Source of the DNA: Kordiimonadaceae bacterium
GTDB lineage: Bacteria > Pseudomonadota > Alphaproteobacteria > Sphingomonadales > Emcibacteraceae
DNA: 11,025 bases
Direction of reading: 5' to 3'
Assembly: GCA_018699075.1 (NCBI GenBank)
Contig: JABIPV010000330.1
Span: 1-11,025 of the forward strand
In this document: piece after piece, positions 1 through 7,086 of the stretch
Numbering within the stretch: the stretch's first letter is position 1
How the letters are laid out: every line of letters starts with the position of its first letter
Translations under genes and position numbers: made by a program
Notes under the pieces: model-generated
The model's database searches: none
Told to the model about the DNA's origin: nothing
The model's input: the letters and a program-made list of their open reading frames with translations, nothing else

Positions 1-1253
1 AAGGGCGAGATGTCTGGTACCGTGAAGCTGCGGATCAAGTGTCGACAGATTGTCCTGCAGAAGAAATGAACGCTGAAGACCCTCTTTTCATTCTCTATAC
101 TTCCGGGTCTACCGGGCAACCCAAAGGCGTGCTTCATACAACAGGCGGCTATATGGTTTATGCCAGCATGACACATGAATTTGTTTTTGATTACCATGAA
201 GGTGATATTTATTGGTGTACTGCCGATGTGGGTTGGGTCACGGGTCACAGTTATATCGTATATGGCCCCCTTGCCAACGGTGCGACTACCCTCGTGTTTG
301 AAGGGGTTCCTACTTATCCCGATGCATCACGTTTTTGGCAGGTATGTAAAAAACACAAAGTGAATATTTTTTATACAGCACCAACTGCTATTCGTGCTTT
401 AATGGGCGCAGGAGATGATTTCGTGACAAAATGCGACCGTTCTTCATTACGTATATTAGGAAGCGTAGGGGAACCAATTAATCCGGAAGCATGGAATTGG
501 TATCATAATATTGTCGGTGAAGAACGCTGCCCGATAGTTGATACATGGTGGCAAACTGAAACAGGCGGCATTATGATTACGCCACTTCCCGGCGCGACAG
601 ATTTAAAACCAGGTTCCGCGACAAGGCCGTTTTTTGGCATTAAACCTGAACTGGTAGATGGGGACGGTAAGGTACTTGAAGGTGCGGCTTCAGGAAACCT
701 TTGTATAACCGATAGCTGGCCCGGGCAAATGCGCAGTGTGTACGGCGATCACGAACGTTTTGTTCAAACCTACTTTTCAACGTATGAAGGAAAATACTTC
801 ACTGGTGATGGCTGTCGGCGTGATGAAGACGGTTATTATTGGATAACGGGCCGTGTTGACGATGTGATTAATGTTTCCGGTCACCGCATGGGCACTGCAG
901 AAGTTGAAAGCGCACTAGTCTCAAATGACCATGTTGCCGAAGCCGCTGTTGTTGGCTTTCCTCATAAAATTAAAGGGCAGGGTATTTATGCCTATGTCAC
1001 CTTAATGTCAGGGCATACCCCAAGTGATGAGCTGCGTAAAATTTTAGTGGGTTGGGTGAGAAAAGAAATTGGTCCTATCGCTTCACCGGATCATATTCAG
1101 TTTGCCCCGGGGTTACCAAAAACCAGATCAGGAAAAATTATGCGGCGAATTTTACGCAAAATCGCCGAAGATGATTATGCGAATCTGGGCGACACATCAA
1201 CGTTAGCAGATCCTGCCGTCGTAGAAGATCTGATCAAAAACAGAATGAAATAA
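1..1253 (+). CDS. acs: Acetyl-CoA synthetase, C-terminal part (5' end outside window)
   Basis: AMP-forming acetate:CoA ligase, a cytoplasmic enzyme that converts acetate, ATP and CoA to acetyl-CoA. The frame is open from base 3, so the gene enters from the left. About 416 residues are present and roughly 230-240 N-terminal residues are missing, compared with the usual ~650. Visible landmarks are the adenylate-forming P-loop YTSGSTGQPKG, the core motif VDTWWQTETGG, the hinge region YWITGRVDDVINVSGHR, and the C-terminal PKTRSGKIMRR. The lysine in the last motif is the catalytic residue that protein acetylation (Pat/CobB) controls in known homologues. The match to proteobacterial Acs as I remember it is close along the whole length, including the NLGDTSTLADP tail. 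A GTG at 39 is not the real start, because the upstream frame also reads as Acs (GRDVWYREAADQ). The gene shows no functional link to the sulfatase cluster. Confidence 0.97.
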   Translation, partial: GRDVWYREAADQVSTDCPAEEMNAEDPLFILYTSGSTGQPKGVLHTTGGYMVYASMTHEFVFDYHEGDIYWCTADVGWVTGHSYIVYGPLANGATTLVFEGVPTYPDASRFWQVCKKHKVNIFYTAPTAIRALMGAGDDFVTKCDRSSLRILGSVGEPINPEAWNWYHNIVGEERCPIVDTWWQTETGGIMITPLPGATDLKPGSATRPFFGIKPELVDGDGKVLEGAASGNLCITDSWPGQMRSVYGDHERFVQTYFSTYEGKYFTGDGCRRDEDGYYWITGRVDDVINVSGHRMGTAEVESALVSNDHVAEAAVVGFPHKIKGQGIYAYVTLMSGHTPSDELRKILVGWVRKEIGPIASPDHIQFAPGLPKTRSGKIMRRILRKIAEDDYANLGDTSTLADPAVVEDLIKNRMK

Positions 1254-1257
1254 AAAT

Positions 1258-2373
1258 CTAATTCTGCGCAAACTTCTGTGCGCTTGCCATCGCCTTAGAC
1301 GCCATTCTAATATCACCCAAAGCGGTATATATATCGCTTTTAACCATGTAAAATTTAGCTTCTTCTTCATACCTATCGATTGAAAAGTTTATATGGTCTA
1401 AGGCCATATAATATTTTTCTTCATTCAAAGCTTCTATGGCTTTGTAATATCTATAATAAGGATCTTTTTCTTGAAAATCTTTTGATTGCTTCATGAAATA
1501 GTCTGCTTTTTCAAGCTCACCCGTCTGTTTGTATAAAAACGCAAGATTATTTAACGCAGGGTAATTTTTCACATCATATTTTAATGCTATAAAATGGGCA
1601 TGTTCTGCATAATCATTATAACCTTTAAGACGATAAAGAACGCCTAAAATTGTCCAAACTGATGCATCTTCCGGGGAAAGATAAAGTGCTTTTATTATAT
1701 ATTTAAACGCATCATCATACTGCTCTGCGAGTAAATATTGACTGCCAAGATTACTATAATATAAAGCCAAAATTTCATTTTCTGTCATTGATAACGTTTT
1801 ATAATGATTGCCGATACCGATACTATCAATATCCACGATAAAATCATGTGAGTTATTCACTATTAAACGGATATTCGTATGGCGGGTACTTAGTGAAATT
1901 TGATCCGTTCCTAACGACCATTCAAGGGGAATTTCAACTTCTTGAAAACGCATATTTAAGCCGGTTCTTTTAGCAAAAGCCGCATATAAATAACTAAACG
2001 ACAAGCAATTACCAATTTTCTTCTCGAACGCTTCTTCAGCCGTATAAGTGGAGCTAGGATCATAAACCATACCCAACTTATCTTTATCAAACATTGCTTT
2101 TAAAAGCAGTCTGGCTTTCTTTTCTTCGCCACGTGCCGTTAAAACATATTTATCAAGAAACTCTTCCATTTCTTTATTTAAGGAAATGATCCGATGTTCC
2201 GGTAATTCAGACGGTTTTAATGGTTCATCAAAAACGACTTTCGCATTTAATAATTCTTGCTGACTAATTATATTATCTGCACCATATAAATGAGACGTGG
2301 TGTTACAAGCGCTAAGACATAGCAACAAAATCAATAGAATTATTATGCGCGGAAGACAAAATATAATCTTCAT
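1258..2373 (-). CDS. Lipoprotein with transglutaminase-like domain and TPR repeats
   Basis: Predicted outer-membrane lipoprotein of 371 aa. I chose the ATG at 2373 because a GGAG ribosome site lies 6 bases upstream and the protein then begins MKIIFCLPR with a textbook lipoprotein signal. A TTG at 2385 would add four residues. The lipobox is LSA-C23 with Asn at +2, which favours outer-membrane sorting. Residues ~85-185 resemble a bacterial transglutaminase-like/cysteine-protease fold, with candidate triad C123 (GNCLSFSYLYAAFA), H165 (RHTNI) and D181 (VDIDS). Residues ~197-371 form about five TPR units, including ASVWTILGVLYRLKGYNDYA and YPALNNLAFLYKQTGELEKA. The substrate is unknown; peptidoglycan- or protein-binding roles are possible. 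Base composition is much more AT-rich than acs: the 60 bases from 1441 contain 13 G/C, against 32 in the 60 bases from 541. It converges on acs with a 4-base gap. Confidence 0.85.
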   Translation of the reverse strand: MKIIFCLPRIIILLILLLCLSACNTTSHLYGADNIISQQELLNAKVVFDEPLKPSELPEHRIISLNKEMEEFLDKYVLTARGEEKKARLLLKAMFDKDKLGMVYDPSSTYTAEEAFEKKIGNCLSFSYLYAAFAKRTGLNMRFQEVEIPLEWSLGTDQISLSTRHTNIRLIVNNSHDFIVDIDSIGIGNHYKTLSMTENEILALYYSNLGSQYLLAEQYDDAFKYIIKALYLSPEDASVWTILGVLYRLKGYNDYAEHAHFIALKYDVKNYPALNNLAFLYKQTGELEKADYFMKQSKDFQEKDPYYRYYKAIEALNEEKYYMALDHINFSIDRYEEEAKFYMVKSDIYTALGDIRMASKAMASAQKFAQN

Positions 2374-2400
2374 AATCCACTCCAATCATATTAAAATTGG

Positions 2401-2426
2401 TTTATCGCCTATTATCAGGCGATAAA
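2401..2426 (-). terminator. Perfect 10-bp hairpin, possible terminator of the PepSY-amidohydrolase unit
   Basis: TTTATCGCCT and AGGCGATAAA form a perfect 10-bp stem around the 6-base loop ATTATC. The hairpin lies 48 bases after the amidohydrolase stop and 28 bases before the lipoprotein ATG. On the minus strand it is followed by CCAATTTTAATATG, which has only a short T run, so it is a weak intrinsic terminator at best. It could instead be a 5'-UTR structure of the lipoprotein mRNA or a processing site. The stem is certain; its role is inferred. Confidence 0.5.
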
Positions 2427-2473
2427 TAATTGGATTAATATTACCATTTGCGGCTACTTATCTGCAATTCACG

Positions 2474-3466
2474 TTATCGTGACAGGAGCAAGGCCGCATT
2501 TTTGCTTAATATTTGATCAATTTCGTCGTTTGATAATCGTGTAGCCCGAATAGCCTTTAAGCCCGTTTCTGCCGAGAATATTGGCGTGTCTGTGCCAACC
2601 AACAGCTTATCAATACCATATATTTCTGCGGCAAGTTCAATTGCGCGTGGACCAAGGGAAGATGTATCAACATACAAATTGTCTTTTCTAGAAGGAGGCA
2701 TTTTTGCATCAGGAAAGCGTGCTTCAACCGTGTGATGCATCCGTTCAACCACCATTGGAAATGTCCCCCCCAAATTGGCCATATGTACTGTCATATTGGG
2801 ATATGCATTCAAGAAATCAGTATAAAGAAGCGTAATCATCGCCAGCGAAATATCATGCTGTACACCGAGCGCGCCGCGGGCAATTAAAAGCTCATCAGGA
2901 TCATTTTTTGGCCTTTTATCGAGTACCGGATATTGATCATGCCGCCATCCCGGATGGATAAAGAAATGAAGTTTATGAAGATTGGCATATTCAAATAGCG
3001 GTTTAAGCTCATTAGCATAATCAAGAGATAAAAATGAATTATTGGGCAAAATTGCTCCGAAAAATCCATAATCTTCCACGCACCTTTTAAGTTCGTCGAG
3101 CATAGCATCATTATCTGCTAGTGGTAGGGCTGCTAGTCCAACAAGACGTTCTTTATATTTATGGCACTGAACGGCAATGTCATCATTTGATGCTTTAATC
3201 ATGGGCAGTGATTGATCAAGCGGCAATATATCAACACCTAACAACCCGGGGAGCGATATGACTTGCTTATCCATACCCACATGATCCAAGTAATCAATAC
3301 GTTCGGACATATCATAATAAGCACTTGAATAAGGCAACGTGCTAATGGGCATATGATATAGAGATTTGCCATTTTCACTATGAGTAATTTTTGGATTTTC
3401 TGTTCTCGCCTCGAGCATTTCCATTAATTTTGGCGCAATATAGTGTGCGTGAAAATCTATAGCCAT
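2474..3466 (-). CDS. Amidohydrolase of the ACMSD-like family (amidohydrolase 2)
   Basis: Metal-dependent TIM-barrel protein of 330 aa, predicted cytoplasmic with no signal peptide. The family (PF04909, COG2159) includes 2-amino-3-carboxymuconate-6-semialdehyde decarboxylase and related non-oxidative aromatic acid decarboxylases and hydrolases. All expected ligands are visible: the N-terminal HxH at H6/H8 (DFHAHY), H171 (FFIHPGW), H228 (TVHMANLGG) and D293 (GTDTP). Their spacing agrees closely with ACMSD as I recall it. The start is the ATG at 3466, preceded by AAAGAGAT, which overlaps the stop of the PepSY gene 12 bases upstream, so the two genes are probably co-transcribed. The substrate cannot be assigned, and the family is too broad to tell a decarboxylase from a lactone or amide hydrolase. 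A role in the divergent sulfatase/uronate cluster is possible because both units share a control region, but this is not shown. Confidence 0.85.
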   Translation of the reverse strand: MAIDFHAHYIAPKLMEMLEARTENPKITHSENGKSLYHMPISTLPYSSAYYDMSERIDYLDHVGMDKQVISLPGLLGVDILPLDQSLPMIKASNDDIAVQCHKYKERLVGLAALPLADNDAMLDELKRCVEDYGFFGAILPNNSFLSLDYANELKPLFEYANLHKLHFFIHPGWRHDQYPVLDKRPKNDPDELLIARGALGVQHDISLAMITLLYTDFLNAYPNMTVHMANLGGTFPMVVERMHHTVEARFPDAKMPPSRKDNLYVDTSSLGPRAIELAAEIYGIDKLLVGTDTPIFSAETGLKAIRATRLSNDEIDQILSKNAALLLSR

Positions 3467-3478
3467 TTTAGGATCTCT

Positions 3479-4021
3479 TTATGTTCGTTGGGTTTGCGCT
3501 TTTAATTTCTTATTTTTCTTATTAGATGCTCTTTTAACATAAGGGTAAATGAACATATAAAGACCTGTCATCCAAAGTGTAAATAAACAGATGGCCGATG
3601 GGATAAGAATATAATATTTCACCCAATCGCCAAAATATGTTCCGTCATGAAGCTTTTCAAAAAAATCAGACCGCCTTTCTTTAACCGATAATAAAGCCCC
3701 ATTGGTCGTATCAACCTGAACTTCCCAACCTTCCAAGGTCATGAACTTGACCATGCCACGATCAACTTTATAATCAATGCGGTCAAATTCTGACCATTTA
3801 AGGCCTTTCGTTTGCTCAACACTCGTTGCGGCAGCCAACAATTGATCATGAGAGACCATCGGTGTCGCGTCGCTCACCCCTCGTACACTCGGTGGCTGGA
3901 TCCACTCGACATCTTTCTTCAACAATAAAAACATGCCAGATACAATCACCAATAATAATGGCAAAGCGATAAATATTGATATCCAGTTATGGATGGTTCT
4001 ATTTAATTTAGTAAACTTCAT
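3479..4021 (-). CDS. PepSY-type two-helix membrane protein
   Basis: Small inner-membrane protein of 180 aa. I chose the ATG at 4021 because the protein then begins MKFTKLNRTIHNWISIFIALP, the typical N-terminus of PepSY-associated transmembrane proteins, and GAG lies 6 bases upstream. An upstream ATG at 4108 would add 29 residues that do not look like the family and would run over a 19-bp palindrome (4064-4082). TM1 spans about residues 13-34, a periplasmic PepSY-like domain about 35-135, and TM2 about 136-162, ending in a basic tail (KRASNKKNKKLKAQ). The motif LHDGTYFGDW (H125) just before TM2 is typical of the PepSY_TM family, whose longer members include iron- or siderophore-related reductases. 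This single-unit form may be a redox or metal-linked accessory protein. Its partner is unknown. It is first in a unit with the amidohydrolase. Confidence 0.75.
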   Translation of the reverse strand: MKFTKLNRTIHNWISIFIALPLLLVIVSGMFLLLKKDVEWIQPPSVRGVSDATPMVSHDQLLAAATSVEQTKGLKWSEFDRIDYKVDRGMVKFMTLEGWEVQVDTTNGALLSVKERRSDFFEKLHDGTYFGDWVKYYILIPSAICLFTLWMTGLYMFIYPYVKRASNKKNKKLKAQTQRT

Positions 4022-4063
4022 TTGATACTCATTCGCTAAGAATTTCCTATATATCGCCGATAA

Positions 4064-4082
4064 TTTACCAAAACGTGGTAAA
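4064..4082. promoter_or_regulatory. Perfect 7-7 inverted repeat, likely operator
   Basis: TTTACCA, a 5-base spacer AAACG, then TGGTAAA make an exact 7-bp inverted repeat of 19 bp. It sits 43-61 bases upstream of the PepSY start at 4021 and over 110 bases upstream of the sulfatase start, where a repressor or activator of the minus-strand unit would be expected. The size and symmetry suit a dimeric helix-turn-helix regulator. The regulator family is not identifiable. Confidence 0.5.
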
Positions 4083-4121
4083 ACTTCAATGGTTAAAACA
4101 AAAATCATGCTTTCAAAATAA

Positions 4122-4134
4122 ATTGTATACCAAT
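4122..4134. promoter_or_regulatory. GntR/FadR-type operator-like site (hexuronate regulator candidate)
   Basis: ATTGTATACCAAT contains TTGTATACCA (4123-4132). This fits the general FadR-subfamily pattern T-n-G-T-M-K-A-C-n-A, and its right half equals that of the ATTGGTATACCAAT-type sites I recall for ExuR/UxuR in gammaproteobacteria; the left half lacks one G. It lies just upstream of the perfect TATAAT at 4158-4163, next to where the -35 region of the sulfatase-uxaC-uxuB transcript would be. Induction by a uronate intermediate would suit the genes downstream. This rests on one site, so it is an inference. Confidence 0.45.
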
Positions 4135-4146
4135 AGTGAAGATTGA

Positions 4147-4180
4147 ATTATTGTTTGTATAATTCTTAAAAGACAATAAT
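4147..4180 (+). promoter_or_regulatory. Putative promoter of the sulfatase-uronate cluster inside an 8-bp inverted repeat
   Basis: A perfect -10 hexamer TATAAT lies at 4158-4163, 33 bases upstream of the sulfatase ATG. No good -35 box is found 16-18 bases upstream, which hints at activator dependence. The -10 box lies between two arms of an exact inverted repeat, ATTATTGT (4147-4154) and ACAATAAT (4173-4180), with an 18-base spacer. A protein bound to both arms would cover the start of transcription. AT-rich DNA makes chance repeats more likely, so the repeat itself is uncertain. Confidence 0.4.
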
Positions 4181-4196
4181 AAGGTTTGATGTAATC

Positions 4197-5645
4197 ATGA
4201 AAACAATAACAACACTCTTCATCAAAGTATTAGGCTTTTTAACAGCTTATACTATTGTTTTTTCAGTGATTTTATCGGCCCAAGCCACAGAAAAACCGAA
4301 CATTATACTTATTTTTCTCGATGATGCGGGGTATGGGGATGTTGGGTTCACGGGGGCTAGTTCGCCAACGCCAAATATTGATATGCTTGCAGAACAAGGG
4401 GCGAGATTAAATCAATTTTATGTGGCTCAAGCTGCTTGTTCATCATCACGGGCAGCACTTCTCACAGGCCGTTATCCTAACCGTTTTGATTTCCCGTGGG
4501 TGCTTAGTCCCGGGTCACCAAATGGTATTCCAGATGATATTGTAACTTTACCCGAATTTTTAAAAAGCCACGGATATTCAACATCAATGTTTGGAAAATG
4601 GCATCTAGGTGATCATCCTGATGCGCTTCCACCTTCCCATGGTTTTGATGAATATCTCGGTATTCCTTATTCTGGTGACATGGCCGATTACAATCCGACG
4701 GCGCCAAGAAATCAACCAAACGAAGACGGATCACCTGCAAGCGACCCTTGGCCGCCAATAGCGCTATACGAAGGCAGTATCGCTAAAATTCCAGACGCCA
4801 GACCCGAGCATCAAAAATTATTTACCAAAAACTTCACAGATAGCGCTATTGATGTGATTACCCGCGATCAAGACGATCCTTTTTTCATCTACTTGGCCTA
4901 TAATCAACCTCATGTGATGCTATATGCCAGCGACGAATTTGAAGGAAAAACAGGGAAAGGTCTTTACCGCGATGTAATGACCGAAATTGATTATTCACTC
5001 GGTCGGTTAAAGAGCGCGTTAAAACAAAAGAATATAGATGAAAATACGCTGATAATTTTTACATCAGATAATGGGCCATGGCGCCTTTTCGGTAATCATG
5101 GCGGTTCAACCGGCCCTTTTCGTGAAGAAAAAGGCACAAGCTTCGAAGGTGGATCACACATGTTTGGGGTGATGAATTGGCCTGCGCAAATTAAGGCTGG
5201 CACCATCATTGACCAACCAGCCATGACCGTTGATATTTATAAAACCATTGCCACGATGCTGGGTTCAGATCAACCAAACGCTATAATGGATGGCCGTGAC
5301 ATCATGCCTTTATTAAAAAATGAACACACCAAAAGCGAAGAGCCTTTCCCTTATTATTTTTATAAAGAACGCACATTAGAAGCTATGCGCTACGGAAAAT
5401 GGAAGTTTTACTTTCCTCATAATTACCGCCATGTTTCCGTAGAAGGTAACGATGGCGGCCGCGGAGAATATATCTTCTTAGATGCGGATTATGCCCTTTA
5501 TGATCTTACACATGATGCAGGTGAAGAGCATAATCTTGTGGATCAGTTTCCAGAAATTGCTAAGATGCTACGTGAGATGGGCCATGAATTTGAAAAGGAC
5601 CTTGATGCTAAACGCACCAAACCCGCTCAGCATATCTTCGATTAA
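4197..5645 (+). CDS. Exported family S1 sulfatase with variant C-S-S-S-R active-site motif
   Basis: Periplasmic or secreted sulfatase of the alkaline-phosphatase superfamily, 482 aa, predicted to remove sulfate esters from a carbohydrate. The N-terminus is a Sec signal with a likely cut after AQA (residue 30). Visible features are metal ligands D42/D43 (IFLDDAGYGD) and D291/N292 (FTSDNGPW), active-site K134 and H136 (FGKWHLGD), H239 (NQPHV), K312, and the C-terminal YDLTHDAGEEHNLVDQ typical of S1 enzymes. The formylglycine position is C81 in AACSSSRAALLTGR. The usual motif is C-x-P/A-x-R, so the third position is Ser here. The start is ATG at 4197, with AAGG about 12 bases upstream. The gene heads the cluster, and uxaC starts 23 bases after its stop, which suggests a sulfated uronate-containing glycan as substrate. 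The S1 subfamily cannot be assigned by eye. Confidence 0.92.
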   Translation: MKTITTLFIKVLGFLTAYTIVFSVILSAQATEKPNIILIFLDDAGYGDVGFTGASSPTPNIDMLAEQGARLNQFYVAQAACSSSRAALLTGRYPNRFDFPWVLSPGSPNGIPDDIVTLPEFLKSHGYSTSMFGKWHLGDHPDALPPSHGFDEYLGIPYSGDMADYNPTAPRNQPNEDGSPASDPWPPIALYEGSIAKIPDARPEHQKLFTKNFTDSAIDVITRDQDDPFFIYLAYNQPHVMLYASDEFEGKTGKGLYRDVMTEIDYSLGRLKSALKQKNIDENTLIIFTSDNGPWRLFGNHGGSTGPFREEKGTSFEGGSHMFGVMNWPAQIKAGTIIDQPAMTVDIYKTIATMLGSDQPNAIMDGRDIMPLLKNEHTKSEEPFPYYFYKERTLEAMRYGKWKFYFPHNYRHVSVEGNDGGRGEYIFLDADYALYDLTHDAGEEHNLVDQFPEIAKMLREMGHEFEKDLDAKRTKPAQHIFD

Positions 5646-5668
5646 TATAATTAAGGATCCCAAATTTT

Positions 5669-7084
5669 ATGGCGAAAAAGCTTACATTAAACCCGGATAG
5701 ATTATTTTCACCTGATGAAAAAATTCGCAACATTGCCCGCATCCTCTATCAATCAGTAAAAGACCTGCCGATCATCAGCCCTCACGGCCATACGGACCCC
5801 GCATGGTTCGCAGATAATAAACCGTTTGAGAATGCCACTGATTTATTGATTAAGCCCGATCATTATGTATTTAGAATGCTTTATAGTCAGGGAATTGCCC
5901 TCGAAGATTTAGGTATTCCAACGCAAAATGATACGCCTGTTGAGACGGATGGGCGTAAAATATGGAATATTTTTGCAAAAAACTATCATCTATTTCGCGG
6001 CACGCCTTCACGTATGTGGCTCGATACAGTGTTTGTTGAAGTGTTTGATATTGATGTGGTCTTGTGCGCTGAAACCGCAGATCATTATTACGACACCATA
6101 AACGCGGCCCTCGCCACGGATGCATTTAAGCCCCGCGCCCTGTTTGACCGTTTTAATATTGAGCTTCTGTCGACAACAGAATCTCCTCTTAGTGATTTAT
6201 CACATCATCAAAAAATTGCCGCCAGCGATTGGAATGGCAGAGTAATTTCTGCTTATCGACCTGACCCGGTTGTCGATCCAGAATTTGAAGGATTTCAAAA
6301 TGCGGTGAAATATTTTGGTGAACTTACCGGCGAAGATTCGTCAAACTATAAAGGCTATCTTCAAGCACACAGAGTGCGTAGAGAATTTTTTAAATCACAT
6401 GGCGTAACTTCCACCGACCACGGACACCCTACGGCACAAACGGCAGATCTTTGCTTTAAAGACGCAGAAGCACTTTATTCAAAAGTGATAAATGGAAACT
6501 CTAGTCTCGAAGACGCGGAAATGTTTCGTGCTCAAATGTTAACTGAAATGGCGAGTATGAGTATTGAAGACGGCCTCGTAATGCAGATACACCCAGGATC
6601 TTTTAGAAATCATAATCAAGATATTTTTGCGACCTTTGGCCGCGACAAAGGCGCAGATATTCCCCTGCAAACACATTATGTGGAACCCTTAAAGCCCCTG
6701 CTTGATAAATTTGGAAATTCAGCTGATTTAACACTGATCTTATTCACCTTAGACGAAACGTCATATTCACGGGAACTGGCACCACTGGCTGGCCATTATC
6801 CTTGTTTAAAATTAGGTCCCCCTTGGTGGTTCCATGATAGCCCCGAAGGCATGCGTCGTTTTCGAAACCAAGCAATGGAAACCGCCGGTCTTTATAACAC
6901 TGTTGGTTTTAATGATGACACCCGCGCCTTTCTTTCAATTCCTGCGCGACATGATGTGGCACGGCGTATGGATTGCAATTGGCTGGCAGAGTTGGTGTGT
7001 GATCATAGACTTGAAATGGAAGAAGCTAATGACATGGCCGTTGAACTTGCTTATTCACTTGCCAAGAAAGCATATAAATTATAA
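5669..7084 (+). CDS. uxaC: Uronate isomerase
   Basis: Cytoplasmic isomerase of the amidohydrolase superfamily that converts D-glucuronate to D-fructuronate and D-galacturonate to D-tagaturonate. The 471-aa length matches the family. Visible landmarks are the N-terminal HxH (ISPHGHTDPAWFADN, H39/H41), PDHYVFRMLYSQG, WLDTVFVEVF, H251/H253 (STDHGHP), MQIHPGSFRNHN, KLGPPWWFHDSPEGMRRFRN, and FNDDTRAFLSIPARHDVARR near the C-terminus. The start is ATG at 5669, with AAGGA about 11 bases upstream. It follows the sulfatase by 23 bases, and its stop overlaps the uxuB start by one base (TAATG), so it is in the middle of an operon. Next to a fructuronate reductase, the glucuronate route is favoured over the galacturonate route. 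Confidence 0.96.
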   Translation: MAKKLTLNPDRLFSPDEKIRNIARILYQSVKDLPIISPHGHTDPAWFADNKPFENATDLLIKPDHYVFRMLYSQGIALEDLGIPTQNDTPVETDGRKIWNIFAKNYHLFRGTPSRMWLDTVFVEVFDIDVVLCAETADHYYDTINAALATDAFKPRALFDRFNIELLSTTESPLSDLSHHQKIAASDWNGRVISAYRPDPVVDPEFEGFQNAVKYFGELTGEDSSNYKGYLQAHRVRREFFKSHGVTSTDHGHPTAQTADLCFKDAEALYSKVINGNSSLEDAEMFRAQMLTEMASMSIEDGLVMQIHPGSFRNHNQDIFATFGRDKGADIPLQTHYVEPLKPLLDKFGNSADLTLILFTLDETSYSRELAPLAGHYPCLKLGPPWWFHDSPEGMRRFRNQAMETAGLYNTVGFNDDTRAFLSIPARHDVARRMDCNWLAELVCDHRLEMEEANDMAVELAYSLAKKAYKL

Positions 7085-7086
7085 TG
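7082..7086 (+). promoter_or_regulatory. Stop-start overlap TAATG coupling uxaC and uxuB translation
   Basis: The TAA of uxaC and the ATG of uxuB share one base. No strong ribosome site precedes the uxuB start, so ribosomes finishing uxaC probably re-initiate here, keeping the two consecutive pathway enzymes in fixed proportion. Confidence 0.6.

Noticed and set aside
39..41. GTG as a start codon for the first gene
   Set aside because: The upstream in-frame sequence from base 3 still reads as acetyl-CoA synthetase, so the gene simply enters from outside the window.
2374..2385. TTG start four codons upstream in the lipoprotein gene
   Set aside because: The ATG at 2373 has a GGAG site at good spacing and gives the standard lipoprotein N-terminus.
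2438..2467. Minus-strand TTGCAG-N18-TAATAT as a lipoprotein promoter
   Set aside because: Both boxes are poor matches and the region is AT-rich; not strong enough to list as a feature.
4022..4108. A 29-residue N-terminal extension of the PepSY protein from an ATG at 4108
   Set aside because: The extension does not look like the family, TM1 starts properly from the ATG at 4021, and the extension would cover the 19-bp palindrome.
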